Source: an uncultured Steroidobacter sp. (GTDB lineage: Bacteria; Pseudomonadota; Gammaproteobacteria; Steroidobacterales; Steroidobacteraceae). From it: a stretch of 64,000 nt of DNA. Shown piece by piece: positions 44,871-54,600 of the stretch. Position 1 is the first letter of the stretch, and every line of letters begins with the position of its first letter. The translations under genes were made by a program, and so were the position numbers. The DNA is taken from positions 151,064 to 215,063 of the forward strand of contig NZ_CALFXI010000033.1 in NCBI RefSeq assembly GCF_937958065.1, given 5' to 3'. The notes under the pieces were generated by a model, which did not search any database, was not told where the DNA came from, and was given only the letters and a program-made list of their open reading frames with translations.

Positions 44871-46325
44871 TCAAATCGGAACGCGATCGTGCACGGTTTC
44901 CTGGGAGCGATCGGCGCGATCGGGGTTGCGACGGCGTTCACCACCGGTCAGCGCAATTCCAAGGGAAGCCACGAAGGGCATGACGCGCTCCAGGAAATCG
45001 CCCGGCGCATCCGGCAGCAAATGGAATATCACCGACAGGATGAATCCGGACCAGAGTGCCGCCAGCATCGCACCCGGCCGCACGCGCTTGCCGCAGACAC
45101 GAATCAACAGCAACGGACCGAACGAGGAGCCGATGGCCGCATAACCGAACATTGCATGCTCGAACACGGTCGCCGGCGCCCACAACGTCGACAGCACGAT
45201 CAGCACTGCCGAGAGCACCATCGCGGCCCGGCTCCAGCCGACGGAGAGCGGCGCATTCACACGACGCATGTCGATGCCCAGCGTCGTAGCCATCGCCAGC
45301 AGCTGGCTGCCCAGGTTCGCCAGGATCGCCGCGATCAACGTCGCGACGATGAACGCCGCCAGCAGCGGCGGCAGCAGCCGGTCGGCGATAGTAAACATCG
45401 CCAGCTCCGGTCGATCCAGGCCCGAGTACAGAATGCTGGCGCCCCAGCCACAACACAGCACCAGGCCGACCAGCACGGTAATGAGCGCGAGCGCCAGCCA
45501 GCTGGCCCAGAACAAAGTCTGGTCGTCGCGCGCCGCCATGAATCGAGTAGCGAGCTGCGGCTGACCGGTCATGCCCAGACCGATGCAAAACACACCGACC
45601 GCGAAAGCCAGCGCGACCACTCCCTGACGGCCGCCAAACCAATCGGTGGCGAACGGCCCGAGCGCGCTGAAAGCGATCTCGAATTGATCCCAACTCTCGA
45701 TGCCGTACGCCGCACCGATCAGCAACAAGGTGGCGAACACTCCGATCGCAATCACTTGCACGGCATCGGCCACCGCCGCCGCACGCAAGCCGCCGGCGAA
45801 CGTGCCCACGGTGATGAGAAACATCGAGGTCAACATCATGCTGATCAGGTTGAAGCCAAACTCATCCACCAGCAGCCCGCCCGCGAATCGCAACATGGCA
45901 CTGGTTTGCAGCAGCACGCAAAGGAAGAAAATGAGAATGGCCGAGCGCGCCACCAGCGGTTGCAGGCGATCGCCGGCATCGGCGCTCAATACTTGAAACA
46001 AAGTGCCGGCGCCCTGCCCCACGGAGATGCTGCGCAGACGCGGCGCGATGAAGAACAGGTTGAGCGCGGCGCCGAGCACGAAGGCGCCACAAATCCAGAC
46101 CGCCGAGGCACCCCATGCGAACGCAGCGCCGGCCAGCGTCATCAGCAACCAGCCATTGACGGTGTTCGCTGTGCAGCTCAGCGCCGTCAGCCAGACACCG
46201 AGCCGACGATTCGCGAGCACGAAATCGGCCGCGTTGTGCGTGCGCCGGGCAGCCCAGGTCGCGACCGTCAGCAGCAACGCCGCGAAGGCCAGCAGCGTCA
46301 GCAACACCGTGGCGGAGCGGTTCAT
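44871..46325 (-). CDS. Sodium:solute symporter family protein
   Basis: The 484-residue membrane protein has about 13 predicted helices. The N-terminus starts MNRSATVLLTLLAFAALLL; ADFVLANRRLGVWLTALSC, LGMTGQPQLATRFMAARDD and FGYAAIGSSFGPLLLIRVC match the PutP-like branch of the SSS family. It probably takes up proline or a similar small solute with sodium. An in-frame start 8 residues upstream is less likely. It is a single gene, 10 bp from the ATL gene. Confidence 0.92.
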   Translation of the reverse strand: MNRSATVLLTLLAFAALLLTVATWAARRTHNAADFVLANRRLGVWLTALSCTANTVNGWLLMTLAGAAFAWGASAVWICGAFVLGAALNLFFIAPRLRSISVGQGAGTLFQVLSADAGDRLQPLVARSAILIFFLCVLLQTSAMLRFAGGLLVDEFGFNLISMMLTSMFLITVGTFAGGLRAAAVADAVQVIAIGVFATLLLIGAAYGIESWDQFEIAFSALGPFATDWFGGRQGVVALAFAVGVFCIGLGMTGQPQLATRFMAARDDQTLFWASWLALALITVLVGLVLCCGWGASILYSGLDRPELAMFTIADRLLPPLLAAFIVATLIAAILANLGSQLLAMATTLGIDMRRVNAPLSVGWSRAAMVLSAVLIVLSTLWAPATVFEHAMFGYAAIGSSFGPLLLIRVCGKRVRPGAMLAALWSGFILSVIFHLLPDAPGDFLERVMPFVASLGIALTGGERRRNPDRADRSQETVHDRVPI

Positions 46326-46408
46326 GGTGGAATAGCAGTCCTCAGGCACCCACGGCCGGGCGGCGATGCTACACGACGCCGCCTACGCGCGGAATTGTGT
46401 CGCCAGAT

Positions 46409-47032
46409 TCATGCAGCCGCTCTGAGCAGCGCGTAGAGCCGCTGCCAGTCGAATGCCGGGCCCGGATCGGTCTTGCGGCCCGGCGCGATGTCGCTGTGTC
46501 CGGCGATGCGCGACAACGACAACGACGGGTAGGCCTCGCACAACGCCACGATGAGCGCGCTCAGCACGCGATACTGAGCCGGCTCGTATGGAATCTCGTC
46601 GGCGCCCTCCAGCTCGATGCCGACGGAGAAATCATTGCAACGCTCGCGCCCCTGATAGCTCGACGCACCGGCATGCCAGGCGCGCTCGTGAAACGGGACG
46701 TACTGCACGGGCTCGCCATCGCGACGGATCAACACGTGCGAGGACACCCTCAGATCCTTGATCTTCTCGAAGTACGGATGCTCGGCGGGCGGCAGCGCGT
46801 TGGTGAACAGCCGGTCGATCCAGGGTCCGCCGAACTGCTCCGGAGGCAGGCTGATGCCGTGAACCACGATGAGTTCTGGCAAGATGCCGCCCGGCCGCAT
46901 ATCGAAGTTCGGCGACGGCACCCGCCGGGCCGCGCGCAGCCAGCCACTATCCGTGTCGATGCCCGCCGCGATGGCGAGCAGATGCTGGGACAGCGCTTCC
47001 GGCGACGATGTGGAGTGCATGGGTTGTTCCAT
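46409..47032 (-). CDS. ampD: 1,6-anhydro-N-acetylmuramyl-L-alanine amidase
   Basis: It recycles cell-wall muropeptides by cutting the lactyl-L-Ala bond, and in many gammaproteobacteria its loss induces ampC. The 207-residue N-acetylmuramoyl-L-alanine amidase type 2 domain has zinc ligands in ELIVVHGISL, FSVGIELEGAD and IAGHSDIAPGRKTDPGPAF. The cytosolic form lacks a signal peptide. Two in-frame Met are near the start; 47032 is used and 47020 is possible. It is divergent from rsmE. Confidence 0.95.
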   Translation of the reverse strand: MEQPMHSTSSPEALSQHLLAIAAGIDTDSGWLRAARRVPSPNFDMRPGGILPELIVVHGISLPPEQFGGPWIDRLFTNALPPAEHPYFEKIKDLRVSSHVLIRRDGEPVQYVPFHERAWHAGASSYQGRERCNDFSVGIELEGADEIPYEPAQYRVLSALIVALCEAYPSLSLSRIAGHSDIAPGRKTDPGPAFDWQRLYALLRAAA

Positions 47033-47099
47033 CGCTGCGCTACGGCACAATGTTTGCTTAGTCCCGAATAGACCCGACGTTACTCGCAATGAGGCGAGC

Positions 47100-47834
47100 A
47101 TGAGATTGAACCGAATTTTCTGCGACGGCCCGTTGACCGGTCGCACCGAAATCCCCCTGCCCCCCGCCGGCGGCTACCACGTCGCACGGGTCCTGCGCAT
47201 GCGGGAGGGTGCACCGCTCAGTGTATTCGATGGCAGCGGCCAGGAGTTTCGCGCCGAGATCGTGCGCGTCGACGGCGACAAAGTCACCGTCAGCCTCAGC
47301 GACCCGACGCCCGGCACGGCCGAATCGCCGTTGAAGATCACGCTGGTCCAGGGCGTCTCGCGCAGCGAGCGCATGGACTGGACGCTGCAAAAGGCCACCG
47401 AACTGGGGGTGGCGGCAATCTCGCCCGTGCTCACGGCCCGCAGCGTCGTGCGCCTCGATGAAAAGCAGGCGGCCAAGAAAAGCGAGCATTGGAAGGGCAT
47501 CGTCATCGGCGCCTGCGAACAATGCGGACGCGCGAAAGTGCCGACGGTTTCGGCGCCAATGACGCTGCGTGAATATTTTGCGAACGTGAAAAAGGAAGGC
47601 CTGCGACTGGTGCTGAGCCCGTCCGCCCCGGCATCGCTGGTGGGCCTGTCCAGCATGCCTAGCAAGGCGGAGCTGCTGATCGGCCCGGAAGGCGGCCTGG
47701 ACGACGACGAATTGCATGCCGCGCAAAAGGCCGGCTTCATGCCGGTGCGCCTGGGCCCACGCGTGCTCCGAACCGAAACAGCGGCGGTGGTGGCGCTTTC
47801 GGTGCTGCAAGGGTTGTGGGGGGATCTGCAGTAA
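47100..47834 (+). CDS. rsmE: 16S rRNA m3U1498 methyltransferase
   Basis: SPOUT-class SAM methyltransferase that modifies U1498 in 16S rRNA. The 244-residue protein has the N-terminal PUA-like part (HVARVLRMREGAPLSVFDGS) and the SPOUT knot with GPEGGLDDDELHAAQ and LGPRVLRTETAAVVAL, all diagnostic. The start ATG 47100 follows GAGGCGAGC. Upstream open frame 46869 lacks family sequence. The stop runs into an intergenic repeat region. Confidence 0.96.
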   Translation: MRLNRIFCDGPLTGRTEIPLPPAGGYHVARVLRMREGAPLSVFDGSGQEFRAEIVRVDGDKVTVSLSDPTPGTAESPLKITLVQGVSRSERMDWTLQKATELGVAAISPVLTARSVVRLDEKQAAKKSEHWKGIVIGACEQCGRAKVPTVSAPMTLREYFANVKKEGLRLVLSPSAPASLVGLSSMPSKAELLIGPEGGLDDDELHAAQKAGFMPVRLGPRVLRTETAAVVALSVLQGLWGDLQ

Positions 47835-47870
47835 CAGCGACAACGCATCGTCTTCCGTACGCCCGAAGCG

Positions 47871-47951
47871 CTCCACGTACACACTCTTCTGCACGCCTGA
47901 ACGCTCAACGTACACCCTCTTCTGCACGCCCGAACGCTCAACGTACACATC
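47871..47951. repeat. 33-bp tandem repeat, 2.4 copies
   Basis: The unit begins CTCAACGTACACCCTCTTCT and continues GCACGCCCGAACG. Copies are 47871-47903, 47904-47936 and a partial third 47937-47951, with a few base differences. A degenerate fragment precedes them at about 47853-47870. On the minus strand the unit would read as 11-residue VYVERSGVQK, in a frame that is not a supported gene. Confidence 0.85.
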
Positions 47952-47952
47952 G

Positions 47953-48107
47953 GCGTCGGCTGGCAGGTCCCAGGTTCTTCCGGCAGCTTCGAACAAGAGG
48001 GACCTTGTCGGAGCAGTGCGCCCAGGGACGGGACCCAAGGAAGCCGCGCAGCGCGCGGCTGACGGGGAGCACGGTGCCGGAAGGACCTGGGACCTGCCAG
48101 CCGACGC
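47953..48107. repeat. 35-bp imperfect inverted repeat with two internal hairpins
   Basis: Arms 47953-47987 and 48073-48107 pair at 33 of 35 positions across an 85-bp spacer. Inside the spacer are ACAAG-loop-CTTGT (47993-48008) and AGCCGCG-loop-CGCGGCT (48042-48060). If transcribed, the whole would fold as one long stem with two side arms. This could be a palindromic mobile element, a structured RNA or a strong terminator. Confidence 0.75.
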
Positions 48108-48192
48108 AGTCCACCGAGCCCTCTTGCCTCGGGCCACTGACCCTCAGGCCACTGAGCCTCTTGACGCAAGCAATTGAGCCTCCCGAAGCTCC

Positions 48193-48672
48193 TCAGGCCG
48201 CCCGACTCTCCTCACTGATCATCTGCTCCAGATGCTCGAAGTCCGGAATCAGCGGCGACTCGTTGAGCATCCGCACCTGGCACAGGATCGGGCCGCGCTC
48301 CGGGAAAGTGCGGCTCGGGTCTGATTTCACGACGTCATTGTTCACACGCACCAGCTGCGGAAAGCCCTGCGTGATCACGCCGAAATAGCCGCCCGTCACC
48401 TGACTGCTCAACGCCACGAAAATCACGATACGGGTACGCGTGCCCGGGGCCGGCACCGGCTGACCGCACGCCGCTTCGAACGAAATCACCGGCACTGGCC
48501 GCCCGCTCCATGAAATCGTGCCGAGATACCACGGCGGCACGCCTTCCACTTTCTCCGGCGCCTGCCAGGTCACCACTTCGGCCACGCACGCGCGCGGCAC
48601 GATCAAACGTTCCTGCGCGAGCGGGATCAGCAGGCTGTACAGCTCGTGCGAGGGTATGTCAGTTGCACTCAC
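48193..48672 (-). CDS. CheW-domain chemotaxis adaptor (ChpC-like)
   Basis: The 159-residue CheW domain has a GTG start overlapping the chpA stop as GTGA, so translation is coupled. LYSLLIPLAQERLIVPRACV, PPWYLGTISWSGRPVPVISF and QLVRVNNDVVKSD match CheW. In Pseudomonas the gene after chpA/chpB is chpC, a CheW homologue, which fits this one, but I cannot prove orthology. It links the PilJ receptor to the ChpA kinase. Confidence 0.88.
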   Translation of the reverse strand: MSATDIPSHELYSLLIPLAQERLIVPRACVAEVVTWQAPEKVEGVPPWYLGTISWSGRPVPVISFEAACGQPVPAPGTRTRIVIFVALSSQVTGGYFGVITQGFPQLVRVNNDVVKSDPSRTFPERGPILCQVRMLNESPLIPDFEHLEQMISEESRAA

Positions 48673-51600
48673 GACACTTTCCTTCTACGGGCCTGCACCA
48701 GCGGCTCGATGGCGTCGAGCAGCTGATTCTCCTGATACGGCTTGCCGAGATAATCGTTCACACCGATCTCGATGGCGCGGGCGCGATGTTTCTCGCCGAC
48801 GCGCGAAGTGATCATCACGATCGGAATGTCGGTGAGCCGTGCATCCGCGCGCACCTGCGTCGCCAGCTCGTAACCGTCCATGCGCGGCATCTCGATGTCG
48901 AGCAGGATCACATCGGGGATGTGTTCCTGCAGGATCGACAGCGCATCGACGCCGTCCTTCGCGGTCATCACTCGCATGCCGTTGCGTTCGAGCAGACGCT
49001 GCGTAACGCGGCGCACAGTGATCGAATCGTCGACCACCAGCGCAAACGTGCGCGTATCCTGCTTCGGACCTTGCTGTTCCAATGGCACCTTGGTGCCGCG
49101 CCAGTCTGAGCGCACCAGCGTGCCCATGTCCAAGATGATGACGATGCGACCATCGCCGAGAATCGTGGCACCCGCGATACCGCGAATGGTCGCGATCTGC
49201 GGGCCCACCGACTTCACGACCATTTCGCGGCTGCCGACCAACTCGTCCGTGACGATCGCGGTCGAATGCTCGCCGGCGCGAATCAGAATCAGCGGCACGG
49301 ACACATCGAGCTCTGGCAGCGCCGACGGACCGCCCCCAACGAACGCGCCGAGATGTTGCAATCGATAAACCTGTCCGCCGTAGTTGAACGTCGGCACGTC
49401 CTCGGCCAGGTGTTTTTCCACTTCCGACTTCGGAATGCGAGCGACGCCTTCGACGGACGGCAGCGGCAGCGCGTACAGCTCGTCGCCGGTGCGCACGATC
49501 AACGCTTGCGTGATCGCGAGCGTGAACGGCAGGCGGATCGTGAACTTAACGCCCTTGCCCATTTCCGACGCCGTGAACAGCGCACCACCGAGTTTCTTGA
49601 TCTCGTTGACCACCACGTCCATGCCGACGCCACGGCCGGCATGTTGAGTGACGCTGCTGGCGGTACTGAAGCCCGGCTCCAGAATCAGCTGCATGGCTTC
49701 TTCGTCGGTCAACACACGGCCCGGTTGCAGCAAGCCGCGTTGCTTGGCGCGCTCGCGCACGGCATTCACATCGATGCCACGACCATCGTCTTCGAGCACG
49801 ATGACCATCTCCGAGCCTTCTCGGTGCAGACCGACTTTGATCGTGCCCTGCGCCGGCTTGCCACGAGCGACGCGCTCGTCCGGCATTTCGATACCGTGCA
49901 CGACCGAGTTGCGCAGCATGTGCTCGAACGGCGGCAGCATGCGCTCCAGCACCTGACGATCCAGCTCGCCGTTGGCACCGACGACCACCAGTTCGACGCT
50001 CTTTTTCGTGTCGTTCGCCACCTGGCGAACCAGACGGCTGAGACGCTGCACGTGGCGCTGGAACGGCACCATGCGCGTACGCATCAGGCCGTTCTGCATT
50101 TCGGTCACGACGCGCGACTGCTGCAGCAACAGGTTCTGCGCTTCGCGGGTGAGATTTTCCAGCAGGCCTTCGATCGAGCTCACGTCGCTCACCGATTCGG
50201 CGAACGCGCGGGTCAGCTGCTGAATGGTCGAGTAGCGATCCATTTCCAGCGGATCGAAGTCGGCGCGATCCGGGAACTGTTCCTGGTGCCGATGCAGGAT
50301 CTGCGATTCGGTTTCCAGCTCGAGCTTGCGCAGCTGTTCCTTCAAGCGCGTGACCGTGCGGCCCAGCTCGGCGAGGTTGAACTCGATGGAGCTGACCTGC
50401 TGCTCCATGCGCGAGCGGAAGATACTGACTTCGCCAGCGTTGTTGAGCAGGTTGTCGAGCAGGTCGGCGTCGACGCGCGCGAACTCACGAGGCTCTTGCT
50501 GGGTCGGCTTTTCACGGCCCGGCAGCGCGGGCGCTTGCTGTTCGGCGGCTTCTTCCTGCTGGTCGCCGTCGGGCGGCAGCTCGGGCGCGACGGCAGAAAC
50601 ATCGTGAGCTGCATGCGCGCCGGTCGCAGCGTGCTCTGCCTGGATGGCGGCGTCGGGCGACTGTTCGACACGAACCGATTCGCGAGCCGCAACCGCACCG
50701 AGCTCGTCGGCGCCGAACTCGACTTCGACATCGGAGAGAGCATCGATCTCCGCCGCAGCGGCACCTCGATCCGAAGCTTGGTCGGGACGCGCTTCGTCGG
50801 AGCGCGCGCCTGTCGTGAGAGCATCTTCCCATGCGCCTTCAGACAGCTCATCGGCCTGTGCGTCTTGGGCGTCCGACAGCTCTTGCCTGGCGGCGCTGGA
50901 GTCCGTCACTGCCTCGGTGTCGCTCAGCGTCGGGACGATGTCGGTATGCGAGCCGATGTCCTTGTCGTCGGGCGAGTAGCTTTCGATCTCGACGATTTCT
51001 TCAGCGGGCGCCTCGAACACGGGCGGTGTGAGCGCGGCAGGAGGCACGACCTCCGGCGCGATTGGCGCAGCGGGTGTGATCGCCGCGGCTGCAGTCGTTG
51101 CTGGCGCCGGCTCTTCTTCCGCTTGCCCATTGCTCAGCGCACGAATGCGCCTCATCAGCTCGCGCGCGGGCTTGCAGCGCTCGCCGCCGGCAACCACATC
51201 GCGCATACGATGCAGTTCGTCGAGGCTCGCTTGCAGCGCATCGAACACGTTCTGTTCGGCGGGCACCTGGCCGGATTCGACCAGGCCCATCAATGTTTCC
51301 AATTCGTGGCTGAGATCGCCCATGGCTCGAATGCCGGCCATGCGAGCACCGCCCTTGAGCGTGTGCACGACGCGCTTCAGCTCGAACACGAGCGCGCTAT
51401 TGGCGCGATCGCGAAGCCAGGAGGACAGCGACTGGTCGGCGGTTTCGAGCAGCTCGGTGGCTTCTTCTGTGAAGATGGCCGCGACGTCTGGATCGAAATC
51501 GCTGTCGTCGAAGTCGCCCTCGTCCTCGACCGGCGCTGCTTCGGCAGCAGTCTCCGATGGGACCGCAACGGACAACGCAGCAGATTCAGCAGCTGCCTGC

Positions 51601-54600
51601 GATGACTGCAGACCGGCGGACGGCGACAGCTCAGCCGGCGCGGCCGCCTGAACGCCCGCGCTCGCCAACGTTTCCGCCGCCGCCGGACGCAGCAGCGGGC
51701 TGCGAATCGTCTCCGCATCATCGCGCCCCACCGCCGTCTCCGGCGGCAACACGGGCGGCTCGTATTCCGCCGCCCAGGGCGCCGTCTCGACGACGAGATC
51801 GCTGGCCTCTTCAGGCAGCGGCTCATCCATCTGCAGCAGCGCACGATTGCTGTCTTCGAGCAGCAGTTGCTCGTCAACGACGATGCCCGGCTCTTCCTTC
51901 GTCAGCTCGGCCAGCGCCGCGGCCTCTTGAGTGAGATCGTCATCGGCAGTGAGCTCGACTTCCTCGACCTGCACTGCGCCACTGGAAACATCGATGTTTG
52001 CAGCGCCGGCGGAGTCTTCCGCCGGGAAGTTCTGGTAGGACCATTGCAACGTGTCGAGCGCGGATTCCAGCTCGACGACTTCGCCCGCCGACTCGCCTAG
52101 CGTGATCTCTTCCGGCGTGCCGTCGCTCGCGCCCAGCACGATCTCTTCGCCCGTCGCCCCATCGAGAGCAATGTCACCGGCGAGCGCGGCGGCATCGAGC
52201 GTGATCTCTTCGACCGCGCCTTCCGGCAACTCCAGCGCGAGGCTGTCGAGCGTGATCTCCTCCGCCACCGCATCGGCGCCGACATTCAGCTCGCCGGCGG
52301 CAGCAACGGTCGTCTGATTCGGCGCAGGCGGCACGAGCGTGCCGGCTTCGAGCAGACTCGGCTCGACCGGAGCCAGCTCGAATGTTTCAGACTCGAGCGG
52401 CGGCAACATGGCATTGACCGCCTCCAGTGACATCTCGTCCACCGGGACGGGCTGGAGCGACGACGCTGGCACGACCAACTGCTGATTGATGCTGGTTGCC
52501 GCGGTCGTCGTGATGAAATGTTCGCCGGTCGCCTCGCTGTTCGTGACGTTGGCTGTCGTGGTCGCACCCGCCTCGGCGATGCGCGAGATCTCCGCATCGA
52601 GTGCGTGCTCCAGCTCGTTCAGCCGCCGCACGATCACATCGTGGTCGAGGAAGAAACCGGTGTTCTCGTTGATGTTCTCGACCACCTGCTGAATCGCCGT
52701 CACCGCGTCCGCCAACGAGGCGAGCCCGGCCTCGGGCAGGCCGATCGAATTGTCGTAGAGCTTGCGAACGTAACGATTCAGCGGCTCGGCAATCTTGATG
52801 CCCTGGCGCGCGCCGGCGGTTTTCGCCGTGCCGCTCAGTGTGTGACACGAGCGGTGCAGATCCTCGGTGACGGCATAAGGCGGCGTCGCCAGCTGACAGG
52901 CGGCGATGAACTTATGAATCGTCGCGAGGTGTCCCGCGGTTTCTTTGGCGTAGATCTCGTGGAGCCCCGGGTCCATTGGGGATTCTGCCGATGCCGCCGC
53001 GGGAGTTGTTACTTGCGGGGTTGGGTCTGTTTTTTTTTCCGGCAGAGGTGACAGTGTCGGCGCCTCCATGGCGGCGGCCAACACTGGCGGCTCCGGACGA
53101 CGAGCTGGAGCAGGCGCCGCGGCAGGTGCCGGCGTCGTCGAGCCGGGTCGCACGCCAGCGAGCGTGTTGGCCGTGTTGATGATCTTCGCGATGTCAGCCT
53201 GCGGCGCACGGCCCGTTTCGAGCTGTTCGACGAGCTCGGGCACGGCGGCCACGGCCGAGCGCATCAGCGACATCATGTCGGGCGTGCGATCCAGCGTCTT
53301 GTTGATGACGCGGTTCAACATGTTCTCGATCGACCAGGCGAAGTCGCCGATCAGCTGCGCGCCCACCATGCGGCCGCTGCCCTTCAACGTATGGAAGGAG
53401 CGGCGCACGTTGACCAGCGCTTCGTGGTCCTGCGGATTGGAATCCCACAGCGGGAAAAACTGGTTGAGCTTGGCGATCTCGTCCTTGGCTTCTTCGATGA
53501 ACAGCTCGACGAATTCCGGATCGACCTCGCGATCGACCGGCTTCGTGAGCGCCGGAGGCATCGGCGCAGGCGGTGGCTGAGGCGCGGCGGCCGGCTTGGT
53601 CGGGCGGCGCACCTGGTGCGTGATGGGATCGAGCACGGCGGTCGGCTCGTGCTCAGTGCCCAGCGCAACCGTGGGCGCATGCGTCTCGATAACGACCGTA
53701 CGAGCGTGATCCGGCGAGGCGCCGCCAAACGCATCGACGCGCGGAATCGGCTGCGCCTCGGCGAGATAACGCAGGCAGGTTTCAGCGTTGTCGAGCATGT
53801 ACCAGGGATCGGCGCGGCCGGCCTGGATGGTTTCCATGTAGTACTCGACGGCGACGATCGCATCGGCGAGACGATCGACCGCTTCCTGCGGCAACGTCAT
53901 GCCGTCGCTGCGCACGAAATTCTGCAGCGCCTTGTCGATCCCTTCCATGATCTCGACGACGCGTGTCTTGCCCAGCATCAACAGGCCGGCAGTGATGCCG
54001 CGCATGAGCTGGGGAATCTGATCGACAGCGGCGCCTTCGCGCGGCTTGTCCAGCGAGTGCGCGATCGCTTCCTTGATGCGCGCCATGTTGACGATACATT
54101 CGCGCAGCACCGCCTCGGTGACCAGGCGGAATTCGATATCGTCCGGGCCCGCCGGCTTCGCCGGCGCGCTGCCGGTCTCAGCCGCTGTCGGCACGATCAT
54201 GCCGACCAGCTGCTCATCCAGGCTGTCTTCGACCTTGATGAGCGTCGCAGCCATGCGCAGCAGGGTGCCTTCGCCCGCCTTGGACTTCTGCGCGACGATG
54301 GCCTGCAGATCGGCCGTCTCGGCCTGCACTTTGTCGCGCAGATCGCCGAGACCGAGCACGCCGAGCGTATCGGCGATCTTCTTCAGCAGTTCCAGCTGCG
54401 GCGCAAGCTCGTCGACTTGAGTACCGCCCTGGCGCACGAAGATGTCGAGCGCGTCCTTCACGCGGCTCAAATCTTCTTTGATCGCGGCGGCCACGGTCTT
54501 CATCAGCTTGACCGACGGCGCAGACAAGCTCTCGCGCGCCTGCTCCACACCATCGTCGACCGGCAGCAGCTCGGACAGGCGGAACGAAGCGCGAACGGCT

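Larger units (their letters stand above)
47835..48192. other. Intergenic repeat island after rsmE
   Basis: The 358-bp gap between convergent rsmE and a cheW gene contains a 33-bp tandem repeat (47871-47951) and a 35-bp inverted repeat (arms 47953-47987 and 48073-48107). The tail at 48108-48180 is rich in GCC/CTC and has a short direct repeat GGCCACTGA. No convincing gene is present. Confidence 0.6.

Noticed and set aside
44742..46436. 564-residue plus-strand frame opposite the sodium symporter
   Set aside because: Arg/Gln/His-rich composition with no homology; the symporter on the other strand is clear.
47853..47951. CRISPR array
   Set aside because: The 33-bp units are directly tandem with no spacers, and there are no cas genes.
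49266..51605. 779-residue plus-strand frame inside chpA
   Set aside because: It is a shadow of the conserved CheA-like core on the other strand; its protein has no recognisable domain.
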